In this document: one piece after another, positions 50,348-62,297 of the stretch
How positions within the stretch are numbered: the stretch's first letter is position 1
Layout of the letters: every line of letters begins with the position of its first letter
Assembly: GCA_037178855.1 (NCBI GenBank)
Contig: JASJZC010000006.1
Span: 4,650,001 to 4,714,000, forward strand
Direction of reading: 5' to 3'
DNA length: 64,000 nt
Source of the DNA: Oscheius sp. JU75
Lineage: Eukaryota; Nematoda; Chromadorea; Rhabditida; Rhabditidae
Translations under genes and position numbers: made by a program
The notes under the pieces: generated by a model
What the model saw: only the letters and a program-made list of their open reading frames with translations
Database searches by the model: none
Told to the model about the DNA's origin: nothing

Positions 50348-50634
50348 CTATCGATATGCAGATGTGTGAAAGTGAGAAAATGCCTAGAAAACAACAAAAA
50401 CTACAAGAAGAAATGTTTGAAATTACGCACATTTTCGGTTGCAGCCGATCGATTCGTTTCAGGACCCACGGCATTTTCAATGTCGCGGCAATTTTGATTT
50501 TTTTTTGCGTCTTCTAGAATTGCTTCTCTTTCTTCTACCTCATCTGTTCTTTTCACCTTTTCCATCCTTCTTTTGGCACAATGAATAGTAAAAACTGCTG
50601 GCAGCACAATGGTAAATGAAAATAATGAAAACAT
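50348..50634 (-). CDS. Candidate small membrane protein, first of the minus run
   Basis: Two exons (50348-50383, 50431-50634) joined by a 47-base intron give 79 residues. The N-terminus is a membrane helix ([19 protein letters not shown]) followed by a basic and then acidic, helical tail ([23 protein letters not shown]). No family is recognised. Support comes from the helix-plus-charged-tail makeup, a usable donor (GTGCGT) and acceptor (TTCTAG) in phase, and its place at the head of a stacked gene run. If it is not real, the region would simply be the 5' flank of MED22. Confidence 0.45.
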
Positions 50635-50743
50635 GTCCTCGAAACGCAAACCCACAGCAAAGTATAACGAGGAATATTTTCGAAACGTTTACAACTCTTC
50701 TTCTCTTTTTCGGGTCTTCAGCAAATCAGTTCTTATCAGCGAA
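50635..50743. promoter_or_regulatory. Very short divergent promoter interval
   Basis: Only about 110 bases separate the start codons of two oppositely directed gene runs (or 473 bases if the small membrane protein is not a gene). Any shared promoter must lie here. I see no TATA box of note. A TTATCAG acceptor at 50733-50739 precedes the SLU7 ATG by four bases. Confidence 0.4.
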
Positions 50744-52982
50744 ATGGCTTCGTTCAAACAAAATCTGCCAGCGTCGTCCATATTGCGGCAAGGAGCAGCG
50801 ACAGGATCAGTCGACGAGAAGAGAACGCGTGGAGAGTACAGAAAAGAGAAAGATCTCGAGGTATGTATAAGTCGTTCATCAAAAATGGCATTTTAGGAAG
50901 CCCGAAAAGCCGGAGATGCTCAAGCCCTGATTGATATCGACTCCGGAAAAGACATCAATCCACACATTCCGCAATTCATCGCGCAAACGCCCTGGTATGT
51001 CCCGAGTGAAGGTCCAACCCTCAAGGTAATTTATTCTTATCCTTTTAAATGAGAAACTTTAGCATCAAAGACCTCATGCGGAGCGAGTTAAAGATCTCGC
51101 ATCGATGGACCAATGGTACAAGAAGGGTACAACGGGACAGGCGGCGACAAAATTCCGTAAAGGAGCCTGTGAGAATTGCGGAGCCATGGGCCATCTGAAG
51201 AAGGACTGCTTCGATCGACCACGGAAATCGACAGCTAAATTCTCCGGAGAAGATATCCAGGAAGACGACTACGTCCAAGGCCAGTTCAAGATGAGCTTCG
51301 ACGCGAAACGTGATCGCTGGAATGGATACGACCCCAGAGCTCATCAACAGGTTTTTCATTTAGAATAGCGTGCAAAATTTTACTTTGCAGGTCATCGAAG
51401 AGTTTGAGCACATGGAAGAGACGCGCAAGGCGATCAAGACCGAAAAGATCCAGGCTGGTCTGATGGATGAGGGTCAGGATGACGAGAAGTACGCCGATGA
51501 TGCCGACATGGCCGGAGTCGAAGTTGACATGGACTCGAGAACTCGAATCACGGTCCGAAATCTGAGAATTCGAGAAGATACCGCAAAATATCTCTACAAC
51601 CTGAATGAGAATGCTCCCTACTACGACCCGAAGTCGCGCTCAATGAGAGAAAATCCATTCCAAGGAGTTCCGGGCAAGGAAAAAGAGGCCGCCAAGTTTG
51701 CTGGCGAGAACTTCGTCAGGTAAGAAGTTTTCATGAGAAATATTACAAAAACATTGTACAGATACACAGGAGAGGTGGTAGAAGCCAACGAGGCCCAAGT
51801 CTTCGCCTGGACTGCCCGTCGCCAAGGAATCGACATCCATGCCACAGCTGAGCCGACAAAACTCGAAACGATGAAGAAGGAGTACATGACCGTAAAAGAA
51901 TCGGCAGAAGATAAGACGAAGAAAGAACTTTTGGAAAAGTACGGCGGCGCAGAACATCTGACCGCACTGCCAAAAGAACTGCTCATGGCTCAGACGGAGC
52001 GCTACGTGGAGTACAGTCGCAAAGGACAAATTCTGAAGGGAGAGGAGCGGCCGCTGGTCAAAAGTAAATTCGAAGAGGATGTCTACCCTGGAAATCACAC
52101 CTCGGTCTTCGGATCCTATTGGAAGGACGGTCAATGGGGCTTCAATTGCTGTCACAGTTTCATCAAGAACAGTTATTGCGTTGGAGAAGAGGGCAAGAAG
52201 GCGGTCTCTCTGGCTCCGAAGGCGGCAGAAGCATTCAGGAAAGACGTTTCCAAGACGGAAGGACCATCCCACGCAGTAGAAGAGACGACTGATACGAAGA
52301 AAGAAGAAGAAGAAGGCTCGTCGTCATCCTCATCGTCTTCGTCTTCCAGCTCTGAGAGCGAATCTGATAATGAGGCCAAGGATGCAGAAATGCGCAAGGA
52401 ACGAGAGAAACGTTGGTCTTTCCCTATTTTTGTAGAGGTTATACCATACTTCTTGGTAAAACAATCCCGTTCTGTTCTCTTATCATAGTTTTCTTGAAAT
52501 TCTTAGTCTTGACCTAGCTTGGAAAACAGCCGAACAATTTCGAAACTGTCCAGTACAATGAGCTGTTACAGGCGATCGTGATGAGAAACAGAAGGCCCGA
52601 AAACGCGAGAAGAGAAGACGACAGAAGGAGAAGAGAGGCCAGGAAGGGAAGACGAGGAAGAGAAAGGTCAGCAGCAGCTCGTCCTCGAGTGACAGCGATG
52701 AGGAAGCGGATGAGAAGAAGAAGGAACTCAAGGCAGCCTTGAAGAAGGCTCGTCGAGACCAGGCCGAAGGCATCAAAATGGCCAAGGAGGTACATTTACA
52801 TAACATTCGAACAAATTTTGTGACTTCAGGGTGATCGAGCTCGCAAGTACAATTCTTACGACCAGATGGAACAGAAACCGCCGACCGAGGCCGAGATGGA
52901 AGCCTTCAACTTGACCAGAATCCATTCCTCGGATCCGATGGCCGCTTACATGCAAGAAAAACAGGAGAAGAAAAGAAAATAA
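50744..52982 (+). CDS. SLU7: Pre-mRNA splicing factor SLU7
   Basis: Seven exons (50744-50860, 50897-51025, 51063-51350, 51391-51719, 51762-52411, 52572-52789, 52830-52982) give 627 residues. The second-step splicing factor is marked by [41 protein letters not shown], the CCHC zinc knuckle [14 protein letters not shown] (about 118-131), [12 protein letters not shown] and [10 protein letters not shown]. The C-terminal third carries a poly-Ser tract (52317-52355) and a basic KR-rich region. SLU7 helps select the 3' splice site, which is fitting next to genes that depend on AG choice. The reading frame stays open upstream of the ATG, but the TTATCAG acceptor just before it favours this start. Confidence 0.92.
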
Positions 52983-53155
52983 GCTGTATTTTGGTACAAA
53001 CTCGTATAAAAGCTTGTTAATTTGGTCATTATCCTGCTCTCCATTTTGCTCAAACATCGGTTTACACCCGATAGAGATACCGCTTTCCTTTTGTACTACG
53101 ATTTTGACAGAGCTATCGATTTTTAGGTCGCAATTGGACAAGTCTACTTTCTTAT

Positions 53156-54717
<1,562 letters not shown>

Positions 54718-54887
54718 ACACGATTTTCTGTTATTATTCATGATCTCCTCATCATTTACATTTTACCATACTTTGTTGTAAACAATAAATGAATCTCACA
54801 TCGTTTTTGAATCTTTGGAGACGCTCCTTTAGCGCATTTCATTGTCTTATCTTGATTCGTTTGAGTTTGTTTCAAAAGTCGCTCCAG

Positions 54888-55622
54888 ATGAGTTCAGTGG
54901 CTGAGGATGTTATTAGGACACTTCGGCACCTTGACCACTCCGTTTCGCGAACTCTAGCCTCGTTCAAGTACTACAGGGAGACGTTCAAGTGGATCGAATG
55001 GAGTGTGAGCTTAGTTTTCCCCGCTTCTGTTACTCTTGTTTTCAGCTGCACGGGATTCCCTGGATAGCTGGAAGTTCTCTGCTCCTGATCACAGCCTACG
55101 GTCGGAGATGGGACGAGACGGTCCAGTACCGGCTAGCCGTTCTCACTACAGGTATCTTTGATCTGTTTTTCCTATTAAAATCCACGTTGAGGCCTGATAG
55201 TGGATGCTCTGGCGACGGGACTGATCAAGATGACGTTCCAGAGACAACGACCAGATGACAATCACAACGACATGATCTACGAGGCTCCGATCGCCGATCA
55301 GTTCTCTTTCCCTTCCGGACACACCTCCAGAGCTGCCATGTTGGCCACTTTCTGGTTAGTTCGGCTCAAATTCAAAGAAGGAACATTTCAGGTGCTTAAT
55401 CTACCCGAAACACAGCATTCTCGTGCGAATTCTCCCGATGACCGTGGCCATTTCCAGAGTCATGATGGGCAGACACTATATCAGCGATGTGTTAGCAGGT
55501 ACAGCTTAATTTTTGAAGAGAAAGTTGACCTTTTAGGCCTATTTTTCGGGTATCTTCAAGGGAAGCTCTTTCTCACTCTACCCATGTCCTACAGCCGATG
55601 GCTCGCCAATGTTCTTTACTAA
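54888..55622 (+). CDS. PAP2-type lipid phosphatase (PLPP6-like)
   Basis: Five exons (54888-55004, 55046-55151, 55201-55354, 55392-55498, 55537-55622) give 189 residues. The three catalytic motifs of the PAP2/acid phosphatase superfamily are complete: K.TFQRQRP, FSFPSGHTSRA and SRVMMGRHYISD. At least four membrane helices flank them. Order, small size and NHNDMIYEAPIADQFSFPSGH are closest to PLPP6 (polyisoprenoid diphosphate/presqualene diphosphate phosphatase) of the ER and nuclear envelope. It lacks the longer N-terminal tail of vertebrate PLPP6. The ATG directly follows GCTCCAG, and the gene starts 170 bases after WDR5, so it is likely the third gene of the plus-strand operon. Confidence 0.85.
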
Positions 55623-55742
55623 ACTGTGATACTACAACGTTGTATAGTCAATAAATGAAGAGTTTTCATACATAAGTCTTGGATAGTTTCAAACGAGAAA
55701 AAAACAAGATGGCAACAAGGAGAAATTGAGAGTATAAATTCC

Positions 55743-56122
55743 GGTAATAGTTAGGCAGGCGCCCCCCTTCGTTCGAATGATACGGTTGCCGCCTCCCTTC
55801 GTTCGTAATTCTGACGTATAGAACTCATTTTCCAGTTTCTTAATTTCGTTTCTTGATTTCAGCATGCATAAGAACTCCTTAGAACATGCAAACAGTTCTA
55901 TATGTGCTGCGGTAGTGAGAAATCATTACGTTGACCAACAACGTTCATTCATATCGGCAACTTTCCTATATTTCTCATATAATTAGGGGTTCATGAACAC
56001 GCAGAATCCGAAAAACAGTAACTCTGAAATGAGTGAATTGTAACAGCAAATTCGAATTTGGGCGGATTGGCAAAAGGACGGCAAAAATTTAAACGAAGGG
56101 GGACGACCGCCGAACTATTACC
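55743..56122. mobile_element. MITE family C with 31-base terminal inverted repeats
   Basis: The left end GGTAATAGTTAGGCAGGCGC... and the right end, read in reverse, GGTAATAGTTCGGCGGTCGT... match over about 31 bases, both running to CCCCCTTCGTT. The left TIR contains a second nearby copy of CCCTTCGTTCG (near 55798). No coding capacity. The unit lies between two convergent genes, 120 bases after the lipid phosphatase stop and 134 bases before the next stop. Confidence 0.75.
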
Positions 56123-56255
56123 TAAATACCTTTCCACACAGGAAAAAGTCGAGAAGAAGTCTCAGAAGAACTTTTTCTCCTATGCCCAGACTATCAAATA
56201 CTGTTAGAAAAGAAAAAACTGGTTAAAACAATACTTTATTGAAAATGGGTGTAAT

Positions 56256-58734
56256 TCAGTCGAGAGGTCTGGTGGGGTTGTCGCTGAATTTGCTTTTCTT
56301 CTGGACGGCAGGCTGTCTAGCCGACTTCTTGGGTCCGACCTTCTTATGGTCCTCCCTCTTCTTGATCTCCCTTTTGTGCTTCAGCAGCTCGTCCGCAGTG
56401 TATAGTCCGAAGCGGCCCATCCTGTTGAGTGTGGCATTCATCTCTCGGTCGATGTAGAGGGAGGCACCACCTTCGTTCCCGGCAAGGACACCTGGGACTG
56501 ACCAGAGGTTCAGGATGGAATCGTTGATGAACTGAAAGTGCGTGAGTGAGAGATAGAGACTAGAAACAAAAGACAAGAGAAATGGAAAGAGACTCACCAG
56601 GTAGCCACTAGTACAGACATTCCTGGCCCGGACGAAGAGGGAGATGGTCTGATCCGCGTTCCTGCAGGGTAGATCCGGACGGGTATCTTTCGAGAAGCTG
56701 CGGCCACGACATCCTGGAATGGGTCCCTCCTGCGGACCACCTTGACTGAAAATGAGCTGGGCGGCTATGGATCCCTCCTTGATGCTGTAAAGAGGACGCT
56801 TGACAGCGGCCAACTCCTTCAATTCCTTCAGGGTCCAGGGGAAGCCGCCGTGACTGCAGAAGACGGGACCAATGGTGGCAGCCAGAGGCATGAAGGCACA
56901 GGCGCGGAAGAGGATCTCCTGGAATATGTTTGTTAATGTCATAAAGAGAAAGAACTAACTTGAAGACTGTCGGAGATCCTGATGGCAAATCGGTCCTGCT
57001 CCAATCGCATCGGCTTCGATTCGGCTGCTCCTCTCAGCACGAAGACATGGTTTGGCATCAGGGCCTTCATGGCAAAGATGAGAGCGATAGTCTCCAGACT
57101 GTAGGGATCGCTCTCATTAAAAATTCCTCCAAGGAAGAGGACTTTCCGCTTCGGAGGCCAGCCGTTCTTATGCATCCAGCGGAAGAGGTCCCCGTAACTT
57201 CCCTCCAGATTGCCGTAGATGCTGATGTCCGGCTGGAGGTCAAGAAGAGTCGGTTCGCCGCTGAAGATGTTCGCGGCCGTGTCGAAGAGGTCACCGAGTT
57301 CCACCGGGTCGAAGTCATACCGGTACGGGCCGTGCTCGACCAGTCTCTGGGCCAGGTGCTCCAACTTGGTCGGAATCTCTCTTCTGATCTGTAATGTAAC
57401 CGTTAATTCAATGTCTGTCTGTGTTTTTGTGTCGCTCAGTTTGTCAGTCCATCAATCTACGCATCCCCACTCACCTTGCACGGCTCCAGCTCGCATCTCT
57501 GGAATAGGCGGCAGACGTCGTTGAATATGAGCTCCTTGTAGGGCTTCTCCTCGTCTCCCTGCTCTCCTTCCTCAGTGACAGTTTCAGGCAACGGTGCCGA
57601 CCCGCTCAGACGAGCCACCATCATTAAATGCGTCGACGAGTTGGTGCCGTACTTGTAGGAGCAATTCATGTCTTTGACCGTCTGCTGCATTTTCTTCAGC
57701 GAAGAGAATTGCATCGACTGGCTGACCATCTCCCTGACTTCCTTGATTCGGCGCTTGTTGGCCTCGGGCCCGCCGATATTGTCGTCCAAAAAGCCCGGGT
57801 TCTCGGCACGCAAGACTCCACGCTGATGGCGCTCAAAGAGTCTGTAAGATGTTAGATTGTAACTGTAAAAGGAAAAGATTCACTTTCCACTACTCATCGG
57901 GATGAGACCGGCCATCGTGATGAAGAAGGCAATAAGAATAGGCAATCCATACTCTCCAAACTGTGTGGTCGTTTCGTCCTTCTTGACCTCGAGACGGACG
58001 AAGGTGAACAACGGATCCTCGACCTCGTTGCAGAAGTTGTCCGAGCAGCAGACAGCGGCTCCCGTGTAATTCTTTCCGTAGATGGGCAGGGTAATGGTTT
58101 CCCAGAAGTAGATGCCATTGTCGATGCATTGGCGGGGTAGTTTGTGACCGTAGGCACATCCGTACTTCAGATATCCCTTTTCGGTGGCTGTCGACGGCGC
58201 GGCCAGGTAGATGCAGAAGGGGAAGAAGCCGGTACTGGCGTATCTGGGACACTTCTCGTAGGTGAAGGTGCCGTCACGGTTGCGATGATTGGCGCAGATC
58301 AAGTAGTCCTGCAAGAATCAAACGAGTCGAAGTATAGAGAGACAGTTGACAGGGACTGGACAGAGAGGAGAGTAATGAACAAATTCAGGGAATGATTGGA
58401 GAACAGGGATAGAGACAGAAAACAGTGGACATTGAACAGGCTGAAAAATTGGTAGTGGGTAGAGTGGACAGATTAGACAGAATGGTTAGTGCAAATTTGA
58501 CAGACTGAAAAAAAGAAGTAAACTTACCGAATAGAGCTGATCGAAGAGGATCGTGTCGTCCTTCTTCTTTTGGTCCGTTACTGTCGTGGCTCCTGGCTGC
58601 GTAGTCGTTCCATTCAGCTCTGTCGTCGGCGTGGTAGTGGTAAAAGTGAAGCTGCTCTGTCCCGCTGCACAGCAGATGAGGCCAAGGAGGAGTAGATGGG
58701 GAAGCAGCATCTCTTGGGCGAATTTGACTCTCAT
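56256..58734 (-). CDS. Receptor-like protein: three-finger ectodomain, TM, PP1-like pseudophosphatase
   Basis: Six exons (56256-56531, 56598-56918, 56960-57388, 57475-57841, 57884-58308, 58528-58734) give 674 residues. Layout: signal peptide (LLPHLLLLGLICCAAG); Thr-rich stalk; eight-cysteine domain ending CCSDNFCNE (about 156-164), the closing motif of Ly6/uPAR and activin-receptor ectodomains; membrane helix (about 190-207); helical linker; then a PPP-phosphatase fold. Fold marks remain (FSGEPTLLDLQPDISIYG, SYGDLFRWMHKNGWPPKRKV, SLETIALIF, FCSHGGFPW). The active site does not: GDxHG is GNLEG (392-396), GDxxDRG is GGIFNES (420-426), GNHE is GAAES (453-457) and the later RAH is RAR (573-575). 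Only the HGG histidine survives, so catalysis is not expected. If the intron 57842-57883 is retained, a TGA follows the hydrophobic segment at once and a GPI-type short form would result. Confidence 0.8.
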
Positions 58735-58790
58735 TGAAAGCGACTTTGTAACTTAACTTTGTAAAAAAACTTTTGCATTGCTTCGTAACT

Positions 58791-58912
58791 ATCCTACCTT
58801 TACAATTTGCCAGAGGCATCTGTTACACATGTCAACTCTAATCAGGGATGAACCTTGACAAGTGTGTGGTTTTTTTTTTGGCATGCGCTATCCCAGATTA
58901 GAGTTGACAAGG
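58791..58912 (+). mobile_element. Hairpin MITE family A, copy 3
   Basis: It starts ATCCTACCTTTACAATTTGC, then a GGCATCTGT block and CAACTCTAATCAGGG...ATCCCAGATTAGAGTTGACAAG. The palindrome centre holds a T run. It lies 57 bases upstream of the receptor-pseudophosphatase start codon, so it sits in that gene's promoter or 5' leader. Confidence 0.75.
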
Positions 58913-59536
58913 AAGCACCAATTCAAAATGCAAAAAGTACTCTGTATTGTTCTTGAACACCAAAAGTATTTCAATTCATAGGAATTAGTTTCCGAGAGCA
59001 ACACAATTATGAACCTGCTCATAATTGAAACAGGCTCCGGTTACAGTATGAGTCTGAGTCACCCTGACTCAGGCTCTGTTATGCGCCTAATAATGGAACC
59101 GTTCTTCATTATGAAGCCTCTCAACCAAGTTTTCTCGTCGTCTCAGAAGTTTGTCTCCAATTTCTCTCCCCGCATTCCTTACCATCAGTTCTGCTCCTGC
59201 TCTGGCTCTCTTTTGAGTTGCGAACGACATTTCCAGCGAGTTTGATTGATATGTAACAGCACTTTACAGCTAACCCTGGCGTGTGTCGTCTCATCCAGCT
59301 GGCATTTGAGGGCGCTTATTAGAGAACGAGATGGTTTCTTCATCGACCCCATCTTTATCAAACTGCAAACATTGACTCTTATCACTTCCGTCTTTGAAAA
59401 CCCCTTACTCTTCCCTCTTTTCCGCTAAATGTGAGTCCGTGATCAAGTTGCCTCCTTTCTTTTTGAAAAGTGTCCAAACCAGTCACACAGTACTTTTTAC
59501 CTTTTGTGCGAATACTCTTAATTGCACTGTTCCAAA

Positions 59537-59848
59537 ATGAGTTCACAGCAAGGACAGCTAGCGCCTCTCGATTATAACTATATTGACTTCTTGTTAAGAG
59601 TTCTGCTTATAAAAGGTTTGTGTCCGATTTTAGATTGACGTTTTGTTAGAAGACAAAGAGAAGGAGGAAGAACTTCCGTCTAGAGCTCTCGTACATCTTC
59701 TGGATAGAGACAAGTAAGATCTTTTGCCTTGACTTCTGTTGAAAGAGAACGGGTGAGAAGCTCTTCCCAAAGAGAAATCCGAGCCCTTTGTGTGCAACAA
59801 CTGCAACACGGCCAGAGAGACGTCTATCTCACATTGATCCTAGTCTGA
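59537..59848 (+). CDS. Candidate microprotein
   Basis: Three exons (59537-59615, 59650-59713, 59761-59848) joined by introns of 34 and 47 bases give 76 residues starting MSSQQGQLAPLDYNYIDFLL. An acidic stretch (EDKEKEEELPSRALVHLLD) and a helical C-terminus (REIRALCVQQLQHGQRDVYL) follow. Phases fit at both junctions. The second acceptor (GAGAAG) is weak and the first intron is at the lower size limit. No family recognised. I include it because the composition is protein-like over all three pieces. Confidence 0.35.
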
Positions 59849-60684
59849 TCTTTTCTTCCACTTTTACTCTGATCAGTCCATTCAGTAACTGCACTTCAGG
59901 GCAGACTCCTTGAAATACTACCTCTTTCTTACTTGACCCTCTCACAATGTAAAGTTGTTCAATATCTAACCATGAGCTCTGTGCAATGGGTAAAAAGATG
60001 ATTCAAGTCGATTTCATAAGCCAAACGCGATCTGTTTACACAACAGTTTCGATCGCGTGTCTCTTCCAGAACCTTTTGGATATGTTCACAACACCACAAC
60101 ATCTTCCAGTCTGGCAAACAGCTGATTGGTCAGTTGCCCCGAAAAATGTTCGTGCCTCGTCCTTCTCCCGTTTGTGTGCACTTTAGCTGTTTTCTAATTT
60201 GTTATTGATCAATTTACTCAATTTATCAGTAGAGTTTTAACCAGATCAGTCTACCGTAAGGACTCTAAGAATATTTCAGCATTGTTTACAATCCTAGCAC
60301 ATAGAGTCGGTTGTTCAGATGATCTCTTTTCTATCTGACAAAAAGAAAAGCGTTCACCTTTTCGTTCTGTTTCATTCCGTTGAGATCCAAGTCAGTTCGA
60401 ACACTCGTTGACATAAAAGATGCTCACCTTCCCGTTGAATCTATTTATTCCTGGTTGCTATGCAGTCTTCGCCCGCAGATTCTCAAGAACTTTTCTTTGC
60501 AAAAAAAAAAAACATAAATACCACCAGACAAGAGTTCATTTTTATTGACACAAATACCTTCCTCTGAGCAGCCAGTCTCATTTTCTCCAGAACCTTCACA
60601 ACTTTCGTTTTAGGGCGGCCGGCGATGTGCCGATGGGCTCGAGCGCTGAGCCGCAGTATTTTTTCGGCGAGGACTACACCGCCC

Positions 60685-61543
60685 ATGGAATCCACATTGT
60701 GGTTCGTTTTTCAAGGTGTCAATAGGGCAGTAAACCCGGAAAAGTGGGATCTCGGCCCTCTATTAGTCATTGGAAGTGCCGTCGGACAGGTGTCCTCTTT
60801 CCTCCGGATAGGATGTAAAGTGGTTCAATCAGAGTGTTCGGGGCAATGCTTTACTCTCAAAGATGATAATGTTTCCAGACCGCAGCTTATCTGGTTCTTC
60901 TCTTCGAAGCTCTTTCTCTACTGATCTCGTTGGTTGTTCTACCGCTTTCTGTAATCTCCTTCGACGTGTCGTCCGTCGTCACAGCTGTGGCTAATGGCGG
61001 AGCTCTGCTCTTCGCCTTGATGGCTCTGATCAGACACAAACACAAATATCTTTGGCCTTTCATGGTTATCAAGGTGAGCAACTTTCCTGTTTAGTATTAA
61101 CCATATTCACTTGACACACTCCCGTAGCGCGAGCCTTGATTACTCATATGCTGTGGCCTAGTATTGGTAAAGAGCAATTTCTTTTCGAAAGTCATTTCTG
61201 TTTCAAACCTCATCTTTCAGGTCTCCGAGGTATTTCTCTACATCCTTCTCTTTCTCACAGCCTTGGTTTTAAGCTGTACTCGACCGTCAGCCTTGATCCA
61301 CTTCATGCGATGGCGAGTCCGAACCATAGAACGTAAGCAAAGTCCTTTCTACCAAAAAGACTCTCTTCAGATGACAATCAGATCCTTCACATTGTGGCCC
61401 TACTGGTACTTTTTTTCCTCTATATCATCTACTGCATCACGGCCTTGAACATCATCCATAGGGCCTTCGTCTACATTCGCGAGAAGTGCATCTATCTATA
61501 CTTGGAGCAGCGACGACTCGCCTTCCAGCATATCATTATCTAA
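60685..61543 (+). CDS. Multi-pass membrane protein, about four TM segments
   Basis: Four exons (60685-60789, 60879-61073, 61221-61332, 61371-61543) give 194 residues. Hydrophobic segments are in WDLGPLLVIGSAVGQ, TAAYLVLLFEALSLLISLVV, VVTAVANGGALLFALMAL, VFLYILLFLTALVLSC and LHIVALLVLFFLYIIYCIT. The C-terminus is basic and aromatic (FVYIREKCIYLYLEQRRL). Topology and spacing resemble the nematode four-TM families related to LAPTM lysosomal proteins, but the N-terminal cysteine block of those is not clear, so I do not assign it. An in-frame ATG at 60625 would extend the N-terminus by 20 residues (MCRWARALSRS...). Splice phases are exact. Confidence 0.65.
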
Positions 61544-61607
61544 CCTTCACAAGAAGCTCAATCTACTGTGATTTCCAAATGTTCACTCAACAACAAAGTT
61601 GTCTTCA

Positions 61608-62092
61608 TTATTCGAGTACGGTCGTTTGGTTGATGGTGTCTTCGGGCATAGAGCGAGAGCGACGCGGTGAGAATCGTTGTGGAAGGACACGACCACTTTC
61701 CTCGTCCTCACGGAATCCTGGAACAAAAGGTTTGGGGTCAAATCGGAGATTTAGAGGAAAATTGGCCGAACTAGAAACAGAAAAGGACTTACGTGAAGTG
61801 ATGTGTGCTCGGACGATTTCCCTCAATGGATCCAGCTTGTACCCATACCTAAACCACTATTTCCTTCCCTAATCTCCACACCATACCTTCTCAACAAGCT
61901 CTGTACCCATTTCGGATTTGCACAGGCTGCAGGCGAGACGATCCAAAAGGCAACGGATACAGTTGTGCCAACAACTGAGAGTAGTGAGAGATAGAGACCA
62001 AAGTTGAAACGTTGGATGTCGATCAAGGCCAAAATTAGACCGACAATTCCGATGAGAAGCCAGAAAAATGTGGCTAGGCATGCGTAAAACAT
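61608..62092 (-). CDS. Small two-TM membrane protein of unknown function
   Basis: Three exons (61608-61717, 61793-61848, 61887-62092) give 123 residues. Two membrane helices (FYACLATFFWLLIGIVGLIL and LYLSLLSVVGTTVSVAFWIV) form a hairpin and are followed by PAACANPKWVQSLLRRYGYK. A hydrophilic, arginine-rich tail (RFSPRRSRSMPED) ends it. The start codon is the first Met of the open frame, and an upstream exon cannot be excluded. It is convergent with the multi-pass gene, with stop codons only 65 bases apart. No family recognised. Confidence 0.55.
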
Positions 62093-62297
62093 GAAGAAGG
62101 ATGAGTGACAGGACTAACGAAGTCAATTAGACGAGGAGAGAGATTTTAGGGAAAGAAGATTTATTGAGCTAAAGCAAGTAGAAACCGCGTTTAAAAGGGA
62201 AATACTCATCTGTTGCTACTAGTAGAAAGGGGGAGAAAACACAGTTTGAAGATCAAAATATGAAAAGGGGGAAAAGTGCGAAGCTCTCTACACTCTT

